Assembly (NCBI GenBank): GCA_016201405.1 | Contig: JACQCZ010000005.1 | Span: forward strand, 30,162-94,161 | Origin: Candidatus Acetothermia bacterium | GTDB lineage: Bacteria; Bipolaricaulota; Bipolaricaulia; RBG-16-55-9 | Length of the DNA: 64,000 nucleotides | Reading direction: 5' to 3' | Part shown: positions 1 through 8,535 of the stretch, one piece after another | Layout of the letters: each line of letters starts with the position of its first letter | How positions within the stretch are numbered: position 1 is the stretch's first letter | Translations under genes and position numbers: made by a program | Notes under the pieces: model-generated | Told to the model about the DNA's origin: nothing | What the model saw: the letters and a program-made list of their open reading frames with translations, nothing else | Databases searched by the model: none

Positions 1-55
1 ATAGTTTCCAATGACCTCCAATGATATCACCAGCTTTATATTTTTCTCTCTTCAT
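1..55 (-). CDS. 5' end of a leftward gene, product unknown (partial)
   Basis: An ATG on the minus strand at 55 is preceded by an AAAGGA-type ribosome binding site (about 59-65) and opens a frame of 18 codons that runs off the window edge. The peptide begins MKREKYKAGDIIGGHW. The YKxGDxIGG pattern resembles the start of some bacterial Ser/Thr protein kinases, just before the glycine loop, but too little is visible to claim this. It reads away from the insertion element. Confidence 0.4.
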   Translation of the reverse strand, partial: MKREKYKAGDIIGGHWKL

Positions 56-92
56 GCTTTCCTTTTACGAATCAAGTCCAGGGCACACAAGA

Positions 93-125
93 AATAATCT
101 CCCCGGGGTCACCGAGGAGATTATT
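93..125. terminator. Perfect 10-bp inverted repeat, terminator-like
   Basis: AATAATCTCC (93-102) and GGAGATTATT (116-125) form a perfect stem with a 13-nt loop. A T-rich tract follows at about 139-149. It lies between the start of the leftward partial gene and the insertion element, so no gene visible here clearly ends at it. It may be a terminator or an operator-like dyad. Confidence 0.35.
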
Positions 126-164
126 CGTTAAACGTCTCTCTTTTTATTTGTAGGCGGGTGAAAA

Positions 165-659
165 CTCCGGTCTTTTAAGGCCGGAGATGAAAGCCGCCCG
201 TCCGCGACAGCGGACGCTGGTTGCTATACTCTTTAGATGCTCAAATCCACCTCGAACGCCAGCTACGACATCCAGTACCATTTCGTTTGGATTCCCAAAT
301 ATCGTAAACGTGTCTTGCAGGGAGCTTTGAAAAAACGTCTGGAGGAGATGATTCATCTTTGTGTCCAGATCAATGAGTTTGAGATCATGGAGCTGGGGAT
401 TCAACCCGATCATGTGCATCTGTTTTTGTCGGCCAAGCCCCGCCATTCTCCCGCCAAGATCATGCACTTGATCAAGGGAGGAACCGCGTATCAGATTCGG
501 CAAGAGTTTCCGGAGTTGGAAGAGGTGTTGTGGGGAGATATCTTCTGGGCTGATGGATACTATGTTTCCACCCATGGAAAGTGGACTGAAGCTACCGTGA
601 GACGTTACATCCAGCATCAACATCACAACTCCTAGAAACTGCGGACTTTAGGCCGCAGT
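165..659 (+). mobile_element. IS200/IS605-type insertion element, single transposase
   Basis: A lone Y1 transposase gene is flanked by imperfect palindromes: a long stem with a 2-nt loop at 165-186, a second hairpin at 200-215 (GTCCGC/GCGGAC) and a right-end hairpin at 638-659 (ACTGCGG/CCGCAGT). Subterminal hairpins without terminal inverted repeats are the mark of this family, which moves as single-stranded DNA. No TnpB gene is present. Exact ends cannot be set from one copy; the true boundaries lie a little outside the hairpins. Confidence 0.8.
237..635 (+). CDS. tnpA: IS200-type Y1 (HUH) transposase TnpA
   Basis: This 132-residue protein has the family's usual size. The HUH metal-binding motif is H59-V-H61, followed by LF. 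The catalytic tyrosine is expected at Y124 in the VRRYIQHQ motif of the C-terminal helix. Family members nick and join single-stranded DNA at the hairpin ends. The frame is intact with all key residues, so the element may still be active. There is no ribosome binding site upstream, but a TATACT -10-like box at 225-230 lies 6 nt before the ATG, so the mRNA may be leaderless. Confidence 0.9.
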   Translation: MLKSTSNASYDIQYHFVWIPKYRKRVLQGALKKRLEEMIHLCVQINEFEIMELGIQPDHVHLFLSAKPRHSPAKIMHLIKGGTAYQIRQEFPELEEVLWGDIFWADGYYVSTHGKWTEATVRRYIQHQHHNS

Positions 660-681
660 AGTTCATTCTCAAATATTCTTC

Positions 682-1464
682 TTAGCGCGCTCCATTGTTC
701 AAATATTCACAAACATCCTGAGCTTGCGTCGTGCAGATGTAAACCGGAATGTACGTGTCCTGATGGCCTACAGGGAGCTTGAACTTGCTGCCCGTGAGAT
801 GAGTGCCCATCGAGTTCTCCCCTGCTCCAGAGAATGAATAGGTTCCGGGCTTCAGATTGAATGCGAACCGATTGTCATAGGATGCTGCCGTGGTAAATTT
901 GGTCCCATTCGCATCATAGATGGAGATTACACCATTTCGCACGGAGGCCTGTGGCGCCTGTAGAACAACAGTCACCAAGGTCTCATCGAGCGCATGGTAA
1001 ATGACTGAGATGCCTGTTACTGGAGTCGTGTTGACGATGGCCTGGCCTTTAGAGGTGTTGAAGAAGGTCACGTAGCCTGAGATGGTCGCGCCCTTGTGAT
1101 CGGTTGTACTGGGTGCATTGATTGTGACGTTATAGTCCTTGCTCTCTCCGCCCCGCAACGTGCCAAGGCCGATGTAATCGGAATCGGTCGTCAAGCCGCC
1201 TGAGAGGCTGAGCAATGCATAGCCGTTGTAAGCGCTCGCCCTGCCGACGTTTGAGATGTGCAAGGTGATCGTAAAGCTGCTGCCAAAGGCGACAGAGGGC
1301 GGGCCGGAAATCGCTCCAGTAAAGGTCGTGAATGGAATATTTCGGTGTGACTCAAGGCCAACTCGATTCGTGTTCTCTTGCGAAGCCCCCAGGAATGCCG
1401 ACGTGCAGCCATTTGCCAAAAAAACCATTGCAATAAGCGGTAATAATACCCACAATCTCCTCAA
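682..1464 (-). CDS. Lipoprotein with a CARDB-like domain
   Basis: A 260-residue predicted lipoprotein: basic start, hydrophobic stretch and lipobox (ANGC, Cys about residue 20). Residues 45-150 look like a CARDB/DUF11-type beta-sandwich, with a SVAFGSSFTITLHISNVG strand pattern. The C-terminal 100 residues resemble a carboxypeptidase-regulatory-like sandwich (YDNRFAFNLKPGTYSF). It probably sits in the membrane facing outward and binds a partner or surface; no catalytic motif is seen. The start is TTG at 1464, set by an AAGGGGAG ribosome binding site just upstream. It is transcribed away from the DUF2834 gene. Confidence 0.7.
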   Translation of the reverse strand: MRRLWVLLPLIAMVFLANGCTSAFLGASQENTNRVGLESHRNIPFTTFTGAISGPPSVAFGSSFTITLHISNVGRASAYNGYALLSLSGGLTTDSDYIGLGTLRGGESKDYNVTINAPSTTDHKGATISGYVTFFNTSKGQAIVNTTPVTGISVIYHALDETLVTVVLQAPQASVRNGVISIYDANGTKFTTAASYDNRFAFNLKPGTYSFSGAGENSMGTHLTGSKFKLPVGHQDTYIPVYICTTQAQDVCEYLNNGAR

Positions 1465-1607
1465 GATCTACTCCCCTTTCATATTCAGCCTCGTGCAATG
1501 CTCCAAGATTGCAAAAGAATAGCGATTTTGTCAAATGGCGTACTTATTTTGCATTATATTGATTGGCCGTTCTGATCTGTGATACAAACCTGAAAGGGAG
1601 GCGAGCG

Positions 1608-1925
1608 ATGATTCAATCAATCTATCTGGCTCTTTGTGTTCTCGGGATCATTCTTCCGTATTCTCAGTTTGTGCCCTTTCTGCAAGAGAACGGCCTCAAT
1701 CTGCCGCTCTTTCTCAATTCAATCTTTGCGACCCCTATTGGCGGATTTGCCTGGTGGGATGTCATCGTCTCCGCAGTTGCCCTGCTTGTCTTTATGCGAA
1801 TCGAGGGGCATCGCTTGAAGATGAAAGCTCGCTGGGCTCCGGTCGTAGCACTGCTTCTCGTTGGGGTCTCGCTCGCTCTGCCCCTCTTTCTCTATCTGAG
1901 AGAGCGGGCGCTCCATCAAGCCTGA
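1608..1925 (+). CDS. DUF2834-family membrane protein
   Basis: A 105-residue protein with three predicted membrane spans. The LPLFLNSIFATPIGGFAWWD signature is typical of DUF2834 proteins, whose function is unknown. The ATG at 1608 follows an AAGGGAGG ribosome binding site at 1593-1602; an upstream in-frame start at 1563 lacks one. The gene converges on the next one, and their 3' ends overlap by 10 nt. Confidence 0.75.
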   Translation: MIQSIYLALCVLGIILPYSQFVPFLQENGLNLPLFLNSIFATPIGGFAWWDVIVSAVALLVFMRIEGHRLKMKARWAPVVALLLVGVSLALPLFLYLRERALHQA

Positions 1926-2695
1926 GCGGCATTCTTTGCATCTCTGTGTGACCAGTAGAATGAAAGCCCACTGAGGCCGATGGCTGCGATAGAAGCGAGC
2001 AAATAAGTCCAACCTATAGCCAGAATCGGCAAGAGCAGACCCACAATCAACAAAAATGTAGCTGAAGCGAGCAAGCCCATTAAGATTCCGCGCTGCAGCT
2101 TTGTCGCGGCATCGGGTCCCTGCTGATGATGTGTAAAGGCGGAGATGACCAGCCCAAAGACGGGAAAGGGTGTGAGCAGCCCACTCAGCTGCGGGCCGAG
2201 CTCATCCGCGATTGCGGTCATCGTGACGACAAAGGCGGTGGCGATGCCGATGCGCGCGGGCAGATCCCACTTCGGAGGAGCGGGTGCGATCAACGCAATT
2301 GTAGGCTTGGGCATGAGCCAGATGACCAACCCGATGACAATTACCACAACAAAATATGCCACTAAGAGTGACCACGAGATTGAATTCCAGATGGCCGTTG
2401 CGACGAGAAAAGCCAGTGCCGATAGTGTCACGCTCATCTGCCAACCGCACTTTCGAGAAATACGACTATAAACAAAGCAAAAGACGCAGACCGAAGCCTG
2501 CCCGACGATATTTCCAATTGCCGCATGTGCCGCAAAGATTGGCCCATACTCCAGAGCCAGGAAGAGCGAGACGGGTCCTGATGTGAGTGGCATGCCCATC
2601 AGCAGCCCGCTGACGACGGGTCCCCAGCGGCGGCCAGCCAGAGTTACAGAGCCGATCAGAAATGGGGTCAGAATGAGCTTGAGGAGGAAAATCAT
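1916..2695 (-). CDS. Polytopic membrane protein with internal duplication, unknown function
   Basis: A 259-residue very hydrophobic protein with about seven or eight membrane spans. The two halves look like repeats: each starts with a hydrophobic helix, then (R/D)xxGPxxSGLL(M/T)xxP, as in WGPVVSGLLMGMP and LGPQLSGLLTPFP. The layout recalls small GlpM-like membrane proteins in duplicate, but I cannot assign a substrate. There is no clear ribosome binding site. The gene starts 32 nt after the stop of the upstream leftward gene, so the two are probably co-transcribed. Confidence 0.6.
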   Translation of the reverse strand: MIFLLKLILTPFLIGSVTLAGRRWGPVVSGLLMGMPLTSGPVSLFLALEYGPIFAAHAAIGNIVGQASVCVFCFVYSRISRKCGWQMSVTLSALAFLVATAIWNSISWSLLVAYFVVVIVIGLVIWLMPKPTIALIAPAPPKWDLPARIGIATAFVVTMTAIADELGPQLSGLLTPFPVFGLVISAFTHHQQGPDAATKLQRGILMGLLASATFLLIVGLLLPILAIGWTYLLASIAAIGLSGLSFYWSHRDAKNAAQA

Positions 2696-2727
2696 AATGA
2701 TTGGCCTTGATTTTGAATGAAGTCGGG

Positions 2728-3342
2728 CTATTTCACAACAAGACTGGAAAAATGGGCATCGGTTCCTGCTCCCACCCAGAGCGCGATCTGCCCTTCAGAC
2801 TCGCCAAGCTTGAGGTCATTGACAATGAGAGAGGGCTGCTTGGCATCATGAACATAGAGCTGCGCCTTCGTGCCTGAGACCGTGATTTTAATCTTCGTCC
2901 ACTCGCCTGAGACGAGATCGACATAAGATTCATAGACTCCGGGATTCTCTTCGCGCAACTTGTGCCATGGATAATCAGGATAAGAGATATATTGTGTTGC
3001 GTGATTGCGGCGCAGCTGGTCATCCGCCCGCCCATTAGTGGGTCTCAAATAAAAGCATTCAAACTTCGATCCATGCAGCTGGACTCGAAAGGCGATCCCC
3101 ACAAATCCGCGCATCCCTGCGGAGGCACCCGCTTGTGGAGAGCCTGCGATCTCGGTTTCGATGATGCCATCTTTGAACTTTACATTGGGGATAATGACGA
3201 GCGGATGCGTCTTGCTCGATTCTTGGTTCTGCTCGATCACGCGCAATGCGGGCTTATCCCGATAATTGGCCAGCTCAGTCTTGACGTTGTGCGATTCCAG
3301 ACCCGATAACGAGTCTAGATTAATCGTGTGGCTCGGGTTCAT
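2728..3342 (-). CDS. Beta-sandwich protein, DUF1080/LamG-like
   Basis: A 204-residue protein without a signal peptide. Alternating strands (VKFKDGIIETEIAG, FVGIAFRV, WTKIKITVSGTKAQLYV, GQIALWVG) match a concanavalin-like jelly roll of the DUF1080/LamG kind, which in other proteins binds or cleaves carbohydrate. No catalytic residue can be pointed to. The ATG at 3342 was chosen for its GGGAGGAA ribosome binding site; the frame is open 66 codons further upstream but without one. It likely forms a two-gene unit with the downstream membrane protein. Confidence 0.55.
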   Translation of the reverse strand: MNPSHTINLDSLSGLESHNVKTELANYRDKPALRVIEQNQESSKTHPLVIIPNVKFKDGIIETEIAGSPQAGASAGMRGFVGIAFRVQLHGSKFECFYLRPTNGRADDQLRRNHATQYISYPDYPWHKLREENPGVYESYVDLVSGEWTKIKITVSGTKAQLYVHDAKQPSLIVNDLKLGESEGQIALWVGAGTDAHFSSLVVK

Positions 3343-3412
3343 CTCGTTCCTCCCAGGTTTTATTAATATGGGGTGAGTCGATGCGTGGACTATAGCAGTG
3401 CTAAGAAGATTC

Positions 3413-3440
3413 TTGACGATGTTCTTCTGTAAAATATTTT
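3413..3440 (+). promoter_or_regulatory. Sigma-70-type promoter for the FAD oxidoreductase
   Basis: TTGACG at 3413-3418, a 16-nt spacer, then TATTTT at 3435-3440. The expected transcription start (about 3447) is only some 7 nt before the ATG at 3454, and there is no ribosome binding site between them. Confidence 0.45.
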
Positions 3441-3453
3441 GCACAATACGATC

Positions 3454-4635
3454 ATGACTAGCAGACTCCCAAGAAGAGCAGAGATTGTGATTATCGGCGG
3501 CGGAATTGTGGGGGCGAGCATCGCCTATCACCTCACCCAAGCCGGATGTAAAGATGTTGTAGTACTAGAGCGGGAATGTGTGCAGGGGCTTGGCTCCACA
3601 GGCCGTGCGACGGGCGGAATCCGATCGCAGTTTTCGCATCCTCTGGATATTGCTATGTCGCTCTACTCACTGGACTTCATTCGGCACTTCAAAGATGAGA
3701 CGGGTGTCGATCCCTGCTATCGCCCCAACGGCTATATCTTTCTGGCGACCACTAAAGCCCAAACGAGCGATTTAAAAGACCTTGTCGCACTACAACAAAA
3801 ATCGGGTCTCAAAGAAGTGAGGCTTGTAAGCCGCGAGGATATCAGAGAGCTTGCGCCCATTCTCAATGTTGACGACGTTCTAGGAGGCACATTCTGCTCC
3901 AGCGATGGCTTCATCGAGCCTCTTTATTTGCTGAAGGGCTTTACCGAGCGAGCCGTAGCGCGTGGATCCAAAGTTTTGTTAAATACAACCGCAACTGGAA
4001 TTGAGCTTGCTGGGAGCAAAATTACAGGTGTCGTGACAAATCAGGGCACAATCTCGACAAACATTGTCATCAACGCCGCCGGAGCCTGGGCCAAGAAGAT
4101 TGCCGCAATGGCAAATGTTGTGCTTCCAGTCGAGCCACTGCGACGGCATGTAGCTGGCACACAGCCCTTTCCAGAATTGCCGGATGAGACGCCGATGATT
4201 ATTGGCTTAGAGAGTGGCTTTCATTTCAGAAAAGATCATCATGGCGGCGGCGGGGTGATGCTCCTCTGGAATAGCCATGAAGAGGTGTATGGCGAAAATC
4301 TCGAGTTTGATTATGACTGGCTCAAAAAGACTCTTGAGTTTGCAACGCATCGAGTTCCCAAGTTCGAGAGATTGCAAATCACTCCACGGCGCTGCTGGGC
4401 CGGACTCTATGAGATGACGCCCGATGCCCATCCCGTTCTCGGGAAGGTCTCTGGCATCGAAGGTCTTTATCTGGCCAATGGCTTTAGCGGACATGGCGTC
4501 ATGCACTCACCGGCCACCGGAAAGCTGCTCTCTGAGCTGATTCTCGATGGCCGGGCGAAATTAATGGACATCTCTTCCTTGAGTTTTGACCGCTTTGCCA
4601 GTGGAAAGCTCTTTGCCGAAAAGGGAGTCCTCTAG
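3454..4635 (+). CDS. FAD-dependent oxidoreductase, sarcosine-oxidase-beta/DAO family
   Basis: A 393-residue DAO-fold flavoenzyme. The N-terminal dinucleotide-binding motif is IVIIGGGIVGASIAYHL (about residues 11-27). GSTGRATGGIRSQF and the C-terminal LYLANGFSGHGVMHSPATGKLL are typical of sarcosine oxidase beta-like and glycine/dimethylglycine oxidases. These enzymes oxidise N-methyl or secondary amino acids. The length fits a single-subunit enzyme or a beta subunit; no alpha, gamma or delta subunit genes are nearby, so the substrate is open. The ATG at 3454 lacks a ribosome binding site and sits just behind a promoter. Confidence 0.8.
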   Translation: MTSRLPRRAEIVIIGGGIVGASIAYHLTQAGCKDVVVLERECVQGLGSTGRATGGIRSQFSHPLDIAMSLYSLDFIRHFKDETGVDPCYRPNGYIFLATTKAQTSDLKDLVALQQKSGLKEVRLVSREDIRELAPILNVDDVLGGTFCSSDGFIEPLYLLKGFTERAVARGSKVLLNTTATGIELAGSKITGVVTNQGTISTNIVINAAGAWAKKIAAMANVVLPVEPLRRHVAGTQPFPELPDETPMIIGLESGFHFRKDHHGGGGVMLLWNSHEEVYGENLEFDYDWLKKTLEFATHRVPKFERLQITPRRCWAGLYEMTPDAHPVLGKVSGIEGLYLANGFSGHGVMHSPATGKLLSELILDGRAKLMDISSLSFDRFASGKLFAEKGVL

Positions 4636-4712
4636 TCAGAACGCTATGGCCAAAATGAACGGATTGACGTCGTGCAAGAGCCCTTCTCTTGCCGACAAAA
4701 CGCGAATCTGCG

Positions 4713-4741
4713 TTGACAAACGAGACCCCCTCCTTTAGTAT
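4713..4741 (+). promoter_or_regulatory. Strong sigma-70-type promoter for the phoH operon
   Basis: TTGACA at 4713-4718, a 17-nt spacer and TAGTAT at 4736-4741. The predicted transcript has a leader of about 107 nt before phoH. Within it, GGAGGTC (4802-4808) can pair with GATCTCC (4816-4822), which would hide an extra GGAGG. Otherwise the 4636-4854 gap holds nothing I recognise. Confidence 0.65.
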
Positions 4742-4854
4742 AGCTTTTGAAAGAATGAGTTTTACATCCATGTGCAGTTCACGAGTCGTTGCGTCTTATC
4801 AGGAGGTCGCAGCCTGATCTCCTCCCTCTCTCGTAGCTCCGGGAGGTATATTCC

Positions 4855-5820
4855 TTGAGCGAACTCAAGCTATCTCAAACTGAGATCCAATTGGGAGATG
4901 CCGATCAGGCAACGGCTCTATTGGGTCCGCACAACCGCAACCTCAAATCGATCCAGAAGCTCTTTGAGGTACGCCTTCAAACAAAAGGCGATCGCATGAT
5001 TGTGCAGGGCGATGAGACCGAAGTGGAGCGCGTGGTGCGGCTCTTCGTCAAGTTGAGCGAGCTCGTTGGGCAGGGGCACATGCCTGGCGTCGCCGATGTC
5101 GAATATCTCTCTGCAGAGATCAAAGCCAATCACGATGTGGGCGAAGTGCTGCGGGAAGTGATCCAGCAGACGCACTGGGGCGAGGCGATTCGAGCCAAGA
5201 CCTCAGGTCAGTCTCGCTATATCGAGACGATGAAGCGGCACGAAGTTGTATTTGGCATAGGCCCATCCGGAACAGGCAAGACGTATTTAGCCGTGGCCAT
5301 GGCCGTCAATTATCTCAAGAAGGGGCTGGTTCATAGAATCATTTTGACCCGTCCGGCAGTCGAAGCGGGAGAAGAGCTAGGCTTTTTGCCGGGTGACATC
5401 GAAGCCAAAGTCAACCCCTATCTGCGTCCGCTCTATGACTCACTCTTTGACATGATCCAGGGCGATGAAGTGGGGCGCTATGTCGAGAGTGGCCGCATCG
5501 AGATTGCACCGCTTGCCTTCATGCGCGGCCGCACGCTGAATAACAGCTTTATTATTTTGGACGAAGCTCAAAACACAACTACAGGCCAGATGAAGATGTT
5601 TCTGACCCGGCTGGGAATAAACTCGCGCGCGGTCATCACCGGCGATGTCACGCAGATTGACCTGCAGCGCGGCACATCGGGTCTGGTGCAGGTTCAAAAG
5701 ATTTTGAAAGATATTGAAGAGATCGCCTTTGTCTATCTCGAAAAGAGCGATGTAGTGCGCCACCCGCTGGTCAAGAGAATTCTGGATGCTTATGAGAAAG
5801 TCGAACAAGCCAAAAAATAA
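4855..5820 (+). CDS. phoH: PhoH-family P-loop ATPase (YbeZ-like)
   Basis: A 321-residue protein of normal length for the family. The N-terminal 100 residues form the KH-like/PhoH N domain. The P-loop GPSGTGKT is at about 138-145, and the DEAQN Walker B motif and the GDVTQIDLQ segment follow. PhoH proteins are ATPases linked to RNA metabolism and often work with the YbeY endoribonuclease. The TTG start at 4855 is fixed by GGGAGG at 4841-4846. The 3' end overlaps the following 7TM-HD gene by 35 nt, the common phoH/pgpH pairing, but ybeY does not follow. Confidence 0.9.
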   Translation: MSELKLSQTEIQLGDADQATALLGPHNRNLKSIQKLFEVRLQTKGDRMIVQGDETEVERVVRLFVKLSELVGQGHMPGVADVEYLSAEIKANHDVGEVLREVIQQTHWGEAIRAKTSGQSRYIETMKRHEVVFGIGPSGTGKTYLAVAMAVNYLKKGLVHRIILTRPAVEAGEELGFLPGDIEAKVNPYLRPLYDSLFDMIQGDEVGRYVESGRIEIAPLAFMRGRTLNNSFIILDEAQNTTTGQMKMFLTRLGINSRAVITGDVTQIDLQRGTSGLVQVQKILKDIEEIAFVYLEKSDVVRHPLVKRILDAYEKVEQAKK

Positions 5821-7267
5821 TCCGAGCGATTCGCTTCTTCAGCGCGTCCGCTCGACGCGCGGCTGGCCGATGGCGATGCTCGTGGTCGTCATTCTCGCAG
5901 GGCTTCATGCCTTCCGGATCGATCTCTCTGCGGATCCTGTCGTAAGCTGGCTCGTTGGCGACCGCATCTTGGGGAATGCACTCATCGTCATTCTTCTCGT
6001 CGGGCTCTGGATCGGCTATCTCCAGCTTCGTGAGCCGCATCTGATGGAGAATGCCCGAATGCGTCTCTTCCTGCTGGCCATTGTGGTCGCCGTAGCGGTG
6101 CTGGGAAAGTCCGTCGATCTTCTGGCTCCCTACCTCGTGCGGCCGGATCAGGCGGCCTATCTCGTCCCTGTCGCGATGGGAGCAGGTTTGGCCACCATCT
6201 TTGTCGGTGCTGAGGTTGGCCTTACGCTGGCCATCCTGCTCGCCTTTTGGGCTGGCCTGGGAGATTCCATCAACGCCGTTGCTGTGCTGGCTGCCTTTGG
6301 CAGCGGAACGGCTGCCGTCTTTCGCTGCGCTCATCTGCGGCGCCTCTCAGACTTGCCCCTGGCAGGCCTGGAGATTGGGCTCTTTGGCATGCTCCTTCAT
6401 GGCGGAGCGGGACTCGTCGTTCAGGGGGTTGAGTCCTTCAATCCCTTGATGATGGTCTGGTCGGGGCTCAATGGCATTATCAGCGTCCTGGTCATGTTTG
6501 GAGCACTGCCGCTGGCCGAGATCATCACTCAACGCACAAATCCTCTCGGTCTGGTTGAGCTGCTCAACCCGACCAGTCCGCTTCTGCTGATGCTGCGCGA
6601 ACAGGCTGCGGGTACATATCACCACAGCATCATGGTGGCGGACTTGGCCGAGAGCGCTGCGCGTGCGGTGGGTGCCGATCCTCTGCTCACCAAAGTGGGT
6701 GGCTATTACCATGACATCGGAAAGATGAAGAGGCCGCAATTCTTCATTGAAAATCAACCCGATGGGGTCAATCCACACAACGAGATCTCGCCCAGCATGA
6801 GCAAGATGATTCTGACATCGCACATCAAAGAGGGAATTGAGCTTGCTCACGAGTATGGGCTTCGCGAGGACATCACGCAGTTCATCTCGCAGCATCACGG
6901 CACGTCGGTCATTCGCTTCTTCTATCAGAAGGCCTTGAAAGAGGGTAAAGCGACAGAGCAGTCGATGAGCGATTATCGCTATGACTCAGAGCTTCCAAAG
7001 ACCAAAGAGACGGCCATTGTCATGCTCGCAGATGTAGTGGAGGCGGCCTCTCATAGTCTGCAGGATCCGGCTCAGCTCAAAGAGACCGTGCGCCGGGCTA
7101 TTCGCACTCCCCTTGAAGATGACCAGTTGATCGAGAGCCCGCTCACATTGCGGGATTTGGAACAGATTGAGCGGGGCTTCTTTGCCACGCTGCGCGCGAT
7201 GAGGCATGACCGCAGCGGCTCCTATCCTGCGCAGCCTGAGAACAAGAAGACAAACTGGAAGTTCTGA
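5786..7267 (+). CDS. pgpH: 7TM-HD cyclic-di-AMP-type phosphodiesterase (PgpH/YqfF family), short form
   Basis: A 493-residue membrane protein. Roughly seven membrane spans (about 30-255) precede a cytoplasmic HD domain with HHSIMVADL, the HD pair in YYHDIGKMKRP, and the later HLIKE-like and HHGT histidines. PgpH/YqfF proteins hydrolyse c-di-AMP. Typical members are about 700 residues, with a large extracellular 7TMR-HDED domain between the first span and the 7TM bundle. That domain is absent here, so external sensing may be lost or supplied by a partner. The gene starts inside phoH; ATG 5792 is an alternative start. Confidence 0.85.
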   Translation: MLMRKSNKPKNNPSDSLLQRVRSTRGWPMAMLVVVILAGLHAFRIDLSADPVVSWLVGDRILGNALIVILLVGLWIGYLQLREPHLMENARMRLFLLAIVVAVAVLGKSVDLLAPYLVRPDQAAYLVPVAMGAGLATIFVGAEVGLTLAILLAFWAGLGDSINAVAVLAAFGSGTAAVFRCAHLRRLSDLPLAGLEIGLFGMLLHGGAGLVVQGVESFNPLMMVWSGLNGIISVLVMFGALPLAEIITQRTNPLGLVELLNPTSPLLLMLREQAAGTYHHSIMVADLAESAARAVGADPLLTKVGGYYHDIGKMKRPQFFIENQPDGVNPHNEISPSMSKMILTSHIKEGIELAHEYGLREDITQFISQHHGTSVIRFFYQKALKEGKATEQSMSDYRYDSELPKTKETAIVMLADVVEAASHSLQDPAQLKETVRRAIRTPLEDDQLIESPLTLRDLEQIERGFFATLRAMRHDRSGSYPAQPENKKTNWKF

Positions 7268-7268
7268 G

Positions 7269-7652
7269 ATGTCACGCGGAATTCTCTTGCTCGCTCTTCT
7301 AGGGGTCTTTCTTACGGGGTGCGACCTCTTCCAATCCCATGCGACAGGGACTTTAGAAGGACGAGTGACGATCGGCCCAATCTGTCCAGTTGTGCGGCCT
7401 GGCATTCCATGTCCCGTCCCGCCTGAAGCCTATGCTGCAAGAGAGGTCTGGATCTTTCAGGACAATAAACATAGGGCCACTGCAAAACTCGATGATTCAG
7501 GCCGATATTCGATTGCGCTGAAGCCGGGAATCTATCTCGTGGACATCAATCATGCTGGCATCGATAGAAGCACCGATCTACCGAAAGAAGTCCGCATCCA
7601 GAGCGGAGAGACAACGCACTTAGATATAGAGATCGATACCGGCATTCGCTGA
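7269..7652 (+). CDS. Small lipoprotein with a carboxypeptidase-regulatory-like domain
   Basis: A 127-residue predicted lipoprotein: hydrophobic signal with lipobox LTGC (Cys about 18). The rest is one beta-sandwich of the carboxypeptidase-regulatory/transthyretin-like kind (GTLEGRVTIGP, DDSGRYSIALKPGIYLVDI). Such domains are structural or binding modules on the cell surface. The ATG at 7269 begins one base after the upstream TGA, so it is probably translated from the phoH-pgpH mRNA. A specific role is not evident. Confidence 0.65.
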   Translation: MSRGILLLALLGVFLTGCDLFQSHATGTLEGRVTIGPICPVVRPGIPCPVPPEAYAAREVWIFQDNKHRATAKLDDSGRYSIALKPGIYLVDINHAGIDRSTDLPKEVRIQSGETTHLDIEIDTGIR

Positions 7653-7672
7653 CAAGAGCCATGCCGTGCGGC

Positions 7673-8437
7673 TCAGTCAACGACCATGATCTGATCGGGC
7701 GATTGAATCTCTATGGCCGGGATCATAGCTCCTGCAGGATCTTGAAGTGAACTGACTTTCCCATGCACACAGACATTCTTTCCAACGAAGAGCTGCTCTG
7801 GAGCTGACGAAAATTTGCTGCGATTCTCCGGAGTGATCCATGCCAGCAGGCGATTCTCTCCATCGGAGCCGATGTTTAGCAATGTGAGTGCGTTATTTGC
7901 ATTGGGATCATATTGGGCAGAGATGGCGGGTCCTTTGAAGTACTCCTCAATGCCTTGGCCTGTATATTGGGGGGCGTTGGACCAGTCAAGCGCGATGGCA
8001 CAGCTCCCGCCCGCGACTCTCTGAGAGCTTGGCTGACCACTCTCTTTGAGCAGATTATCCAGCCGCTGGCTGATCGCCTGGATCACTACCTCCAGGTTGT
8101 CAAAATTTTGATGAAGCGCGCTCACTTCTGTCTGGACATTGTCCAGAGTCTCTTTTACATTGCCTACCTGATTTGCCGTCTCCAGGCTAGAGAGGCGTCC
8201 TTGTACAGCCACGATATCTTTTCTGACTTGCTCCAAGCTAGTTTGAAGAGCAGTCAAGTCGCCGGCCACCTTCTTAGGGTCGGCCATCGTCTGCTGGCTG
8301 GCCGCGTCCAGTTTAGCGAGGACTGAGTTGATGCTAACCATGCCCACATTGATCCTGTCGATCTGCAGAATGATGAAGAAGAAAGAGACGATCAGAAAGA
8401 CAACAAAAAAGCCTACTAGCCAGCCCCTCACGTTCAT
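7673..8437 (-). CDS. Membrane-anchored coiled-coil protein with an OB-like C-terminal domain
   Basis: A 254-residue protein. One N-terminal membrane helix (about residues 5-25) is followed by a long heptad-rich coiled coil (about 35-145). A globular domain with two cysteines follows, ending in VGKNVCVHGKVSS and AIEIQSPDQIMVV, which resembles an OB-fold of the NfeD/tRNA_anti type. It probably projects into the periplasm. The ATG at 8437 follows a GGAGG ribosome binding site; the frame extends further upstream but without one. Function unknown. Confidence 0.6.
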   Translation of the reverse strand: MNVRGWLVGFFVVFLIVSFFFIILQIDRINVGMVSINSVLAKLDAASQQTMADPKKVAGDLTALQTSLEQVRKDIVAVQGRLSSLETANQVGNVKETLDNVQTEVSALHQNFDNLEVVIQAISQRLDNLLKESGQPSSQRVAGGSCAIALDWSNAPQYTGQGIEEYFKGPAISAQYDPNANNALTLLNIGSDGENRLLAWITPENRSKFSSAPEQLFVGKNVCVHGKVSSLQDPAGAMIPAIEIQSPDQIMVVD

Positions 8438-8497
8438 AATGCCTCCTACGCAGGTTTGTTTTCGTCTTTGTGACCCATAATACAAATCTTAGGGTGC

Positions 8498-8526
8498 TTG
8501 TTCAAAATCCCGACTCGCTTTACGAT
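8498..8526 (+). promoter_or_regulatory. Leaderless-type promoter of the RluA-family gene
   Basis: TTGTTC at 8498-8503, a 17-nt spacer and TACGAT at 8521-8526. The in-frame ATG at 8536 lies 9 nt past the -10 box, so transcription would start a few bases before it and leave no room for a ribosome binding site. Confidence 0.55.
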
Positions 8527-8535
8527 GATGCATCT

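Noticed and set aside
144-626. Long open frame antisense to the transposase gene
   Set aside because: It mirrors the TnpA frame, has no ribosome binding site, and has no recognisable domain.
3361-3453. Riboswitch or attenuator before the FAD oxidoreductase
   Set aside because: The promoter places the mRNA start only a few bases before the ATG, leaving no room for a leader RNA.
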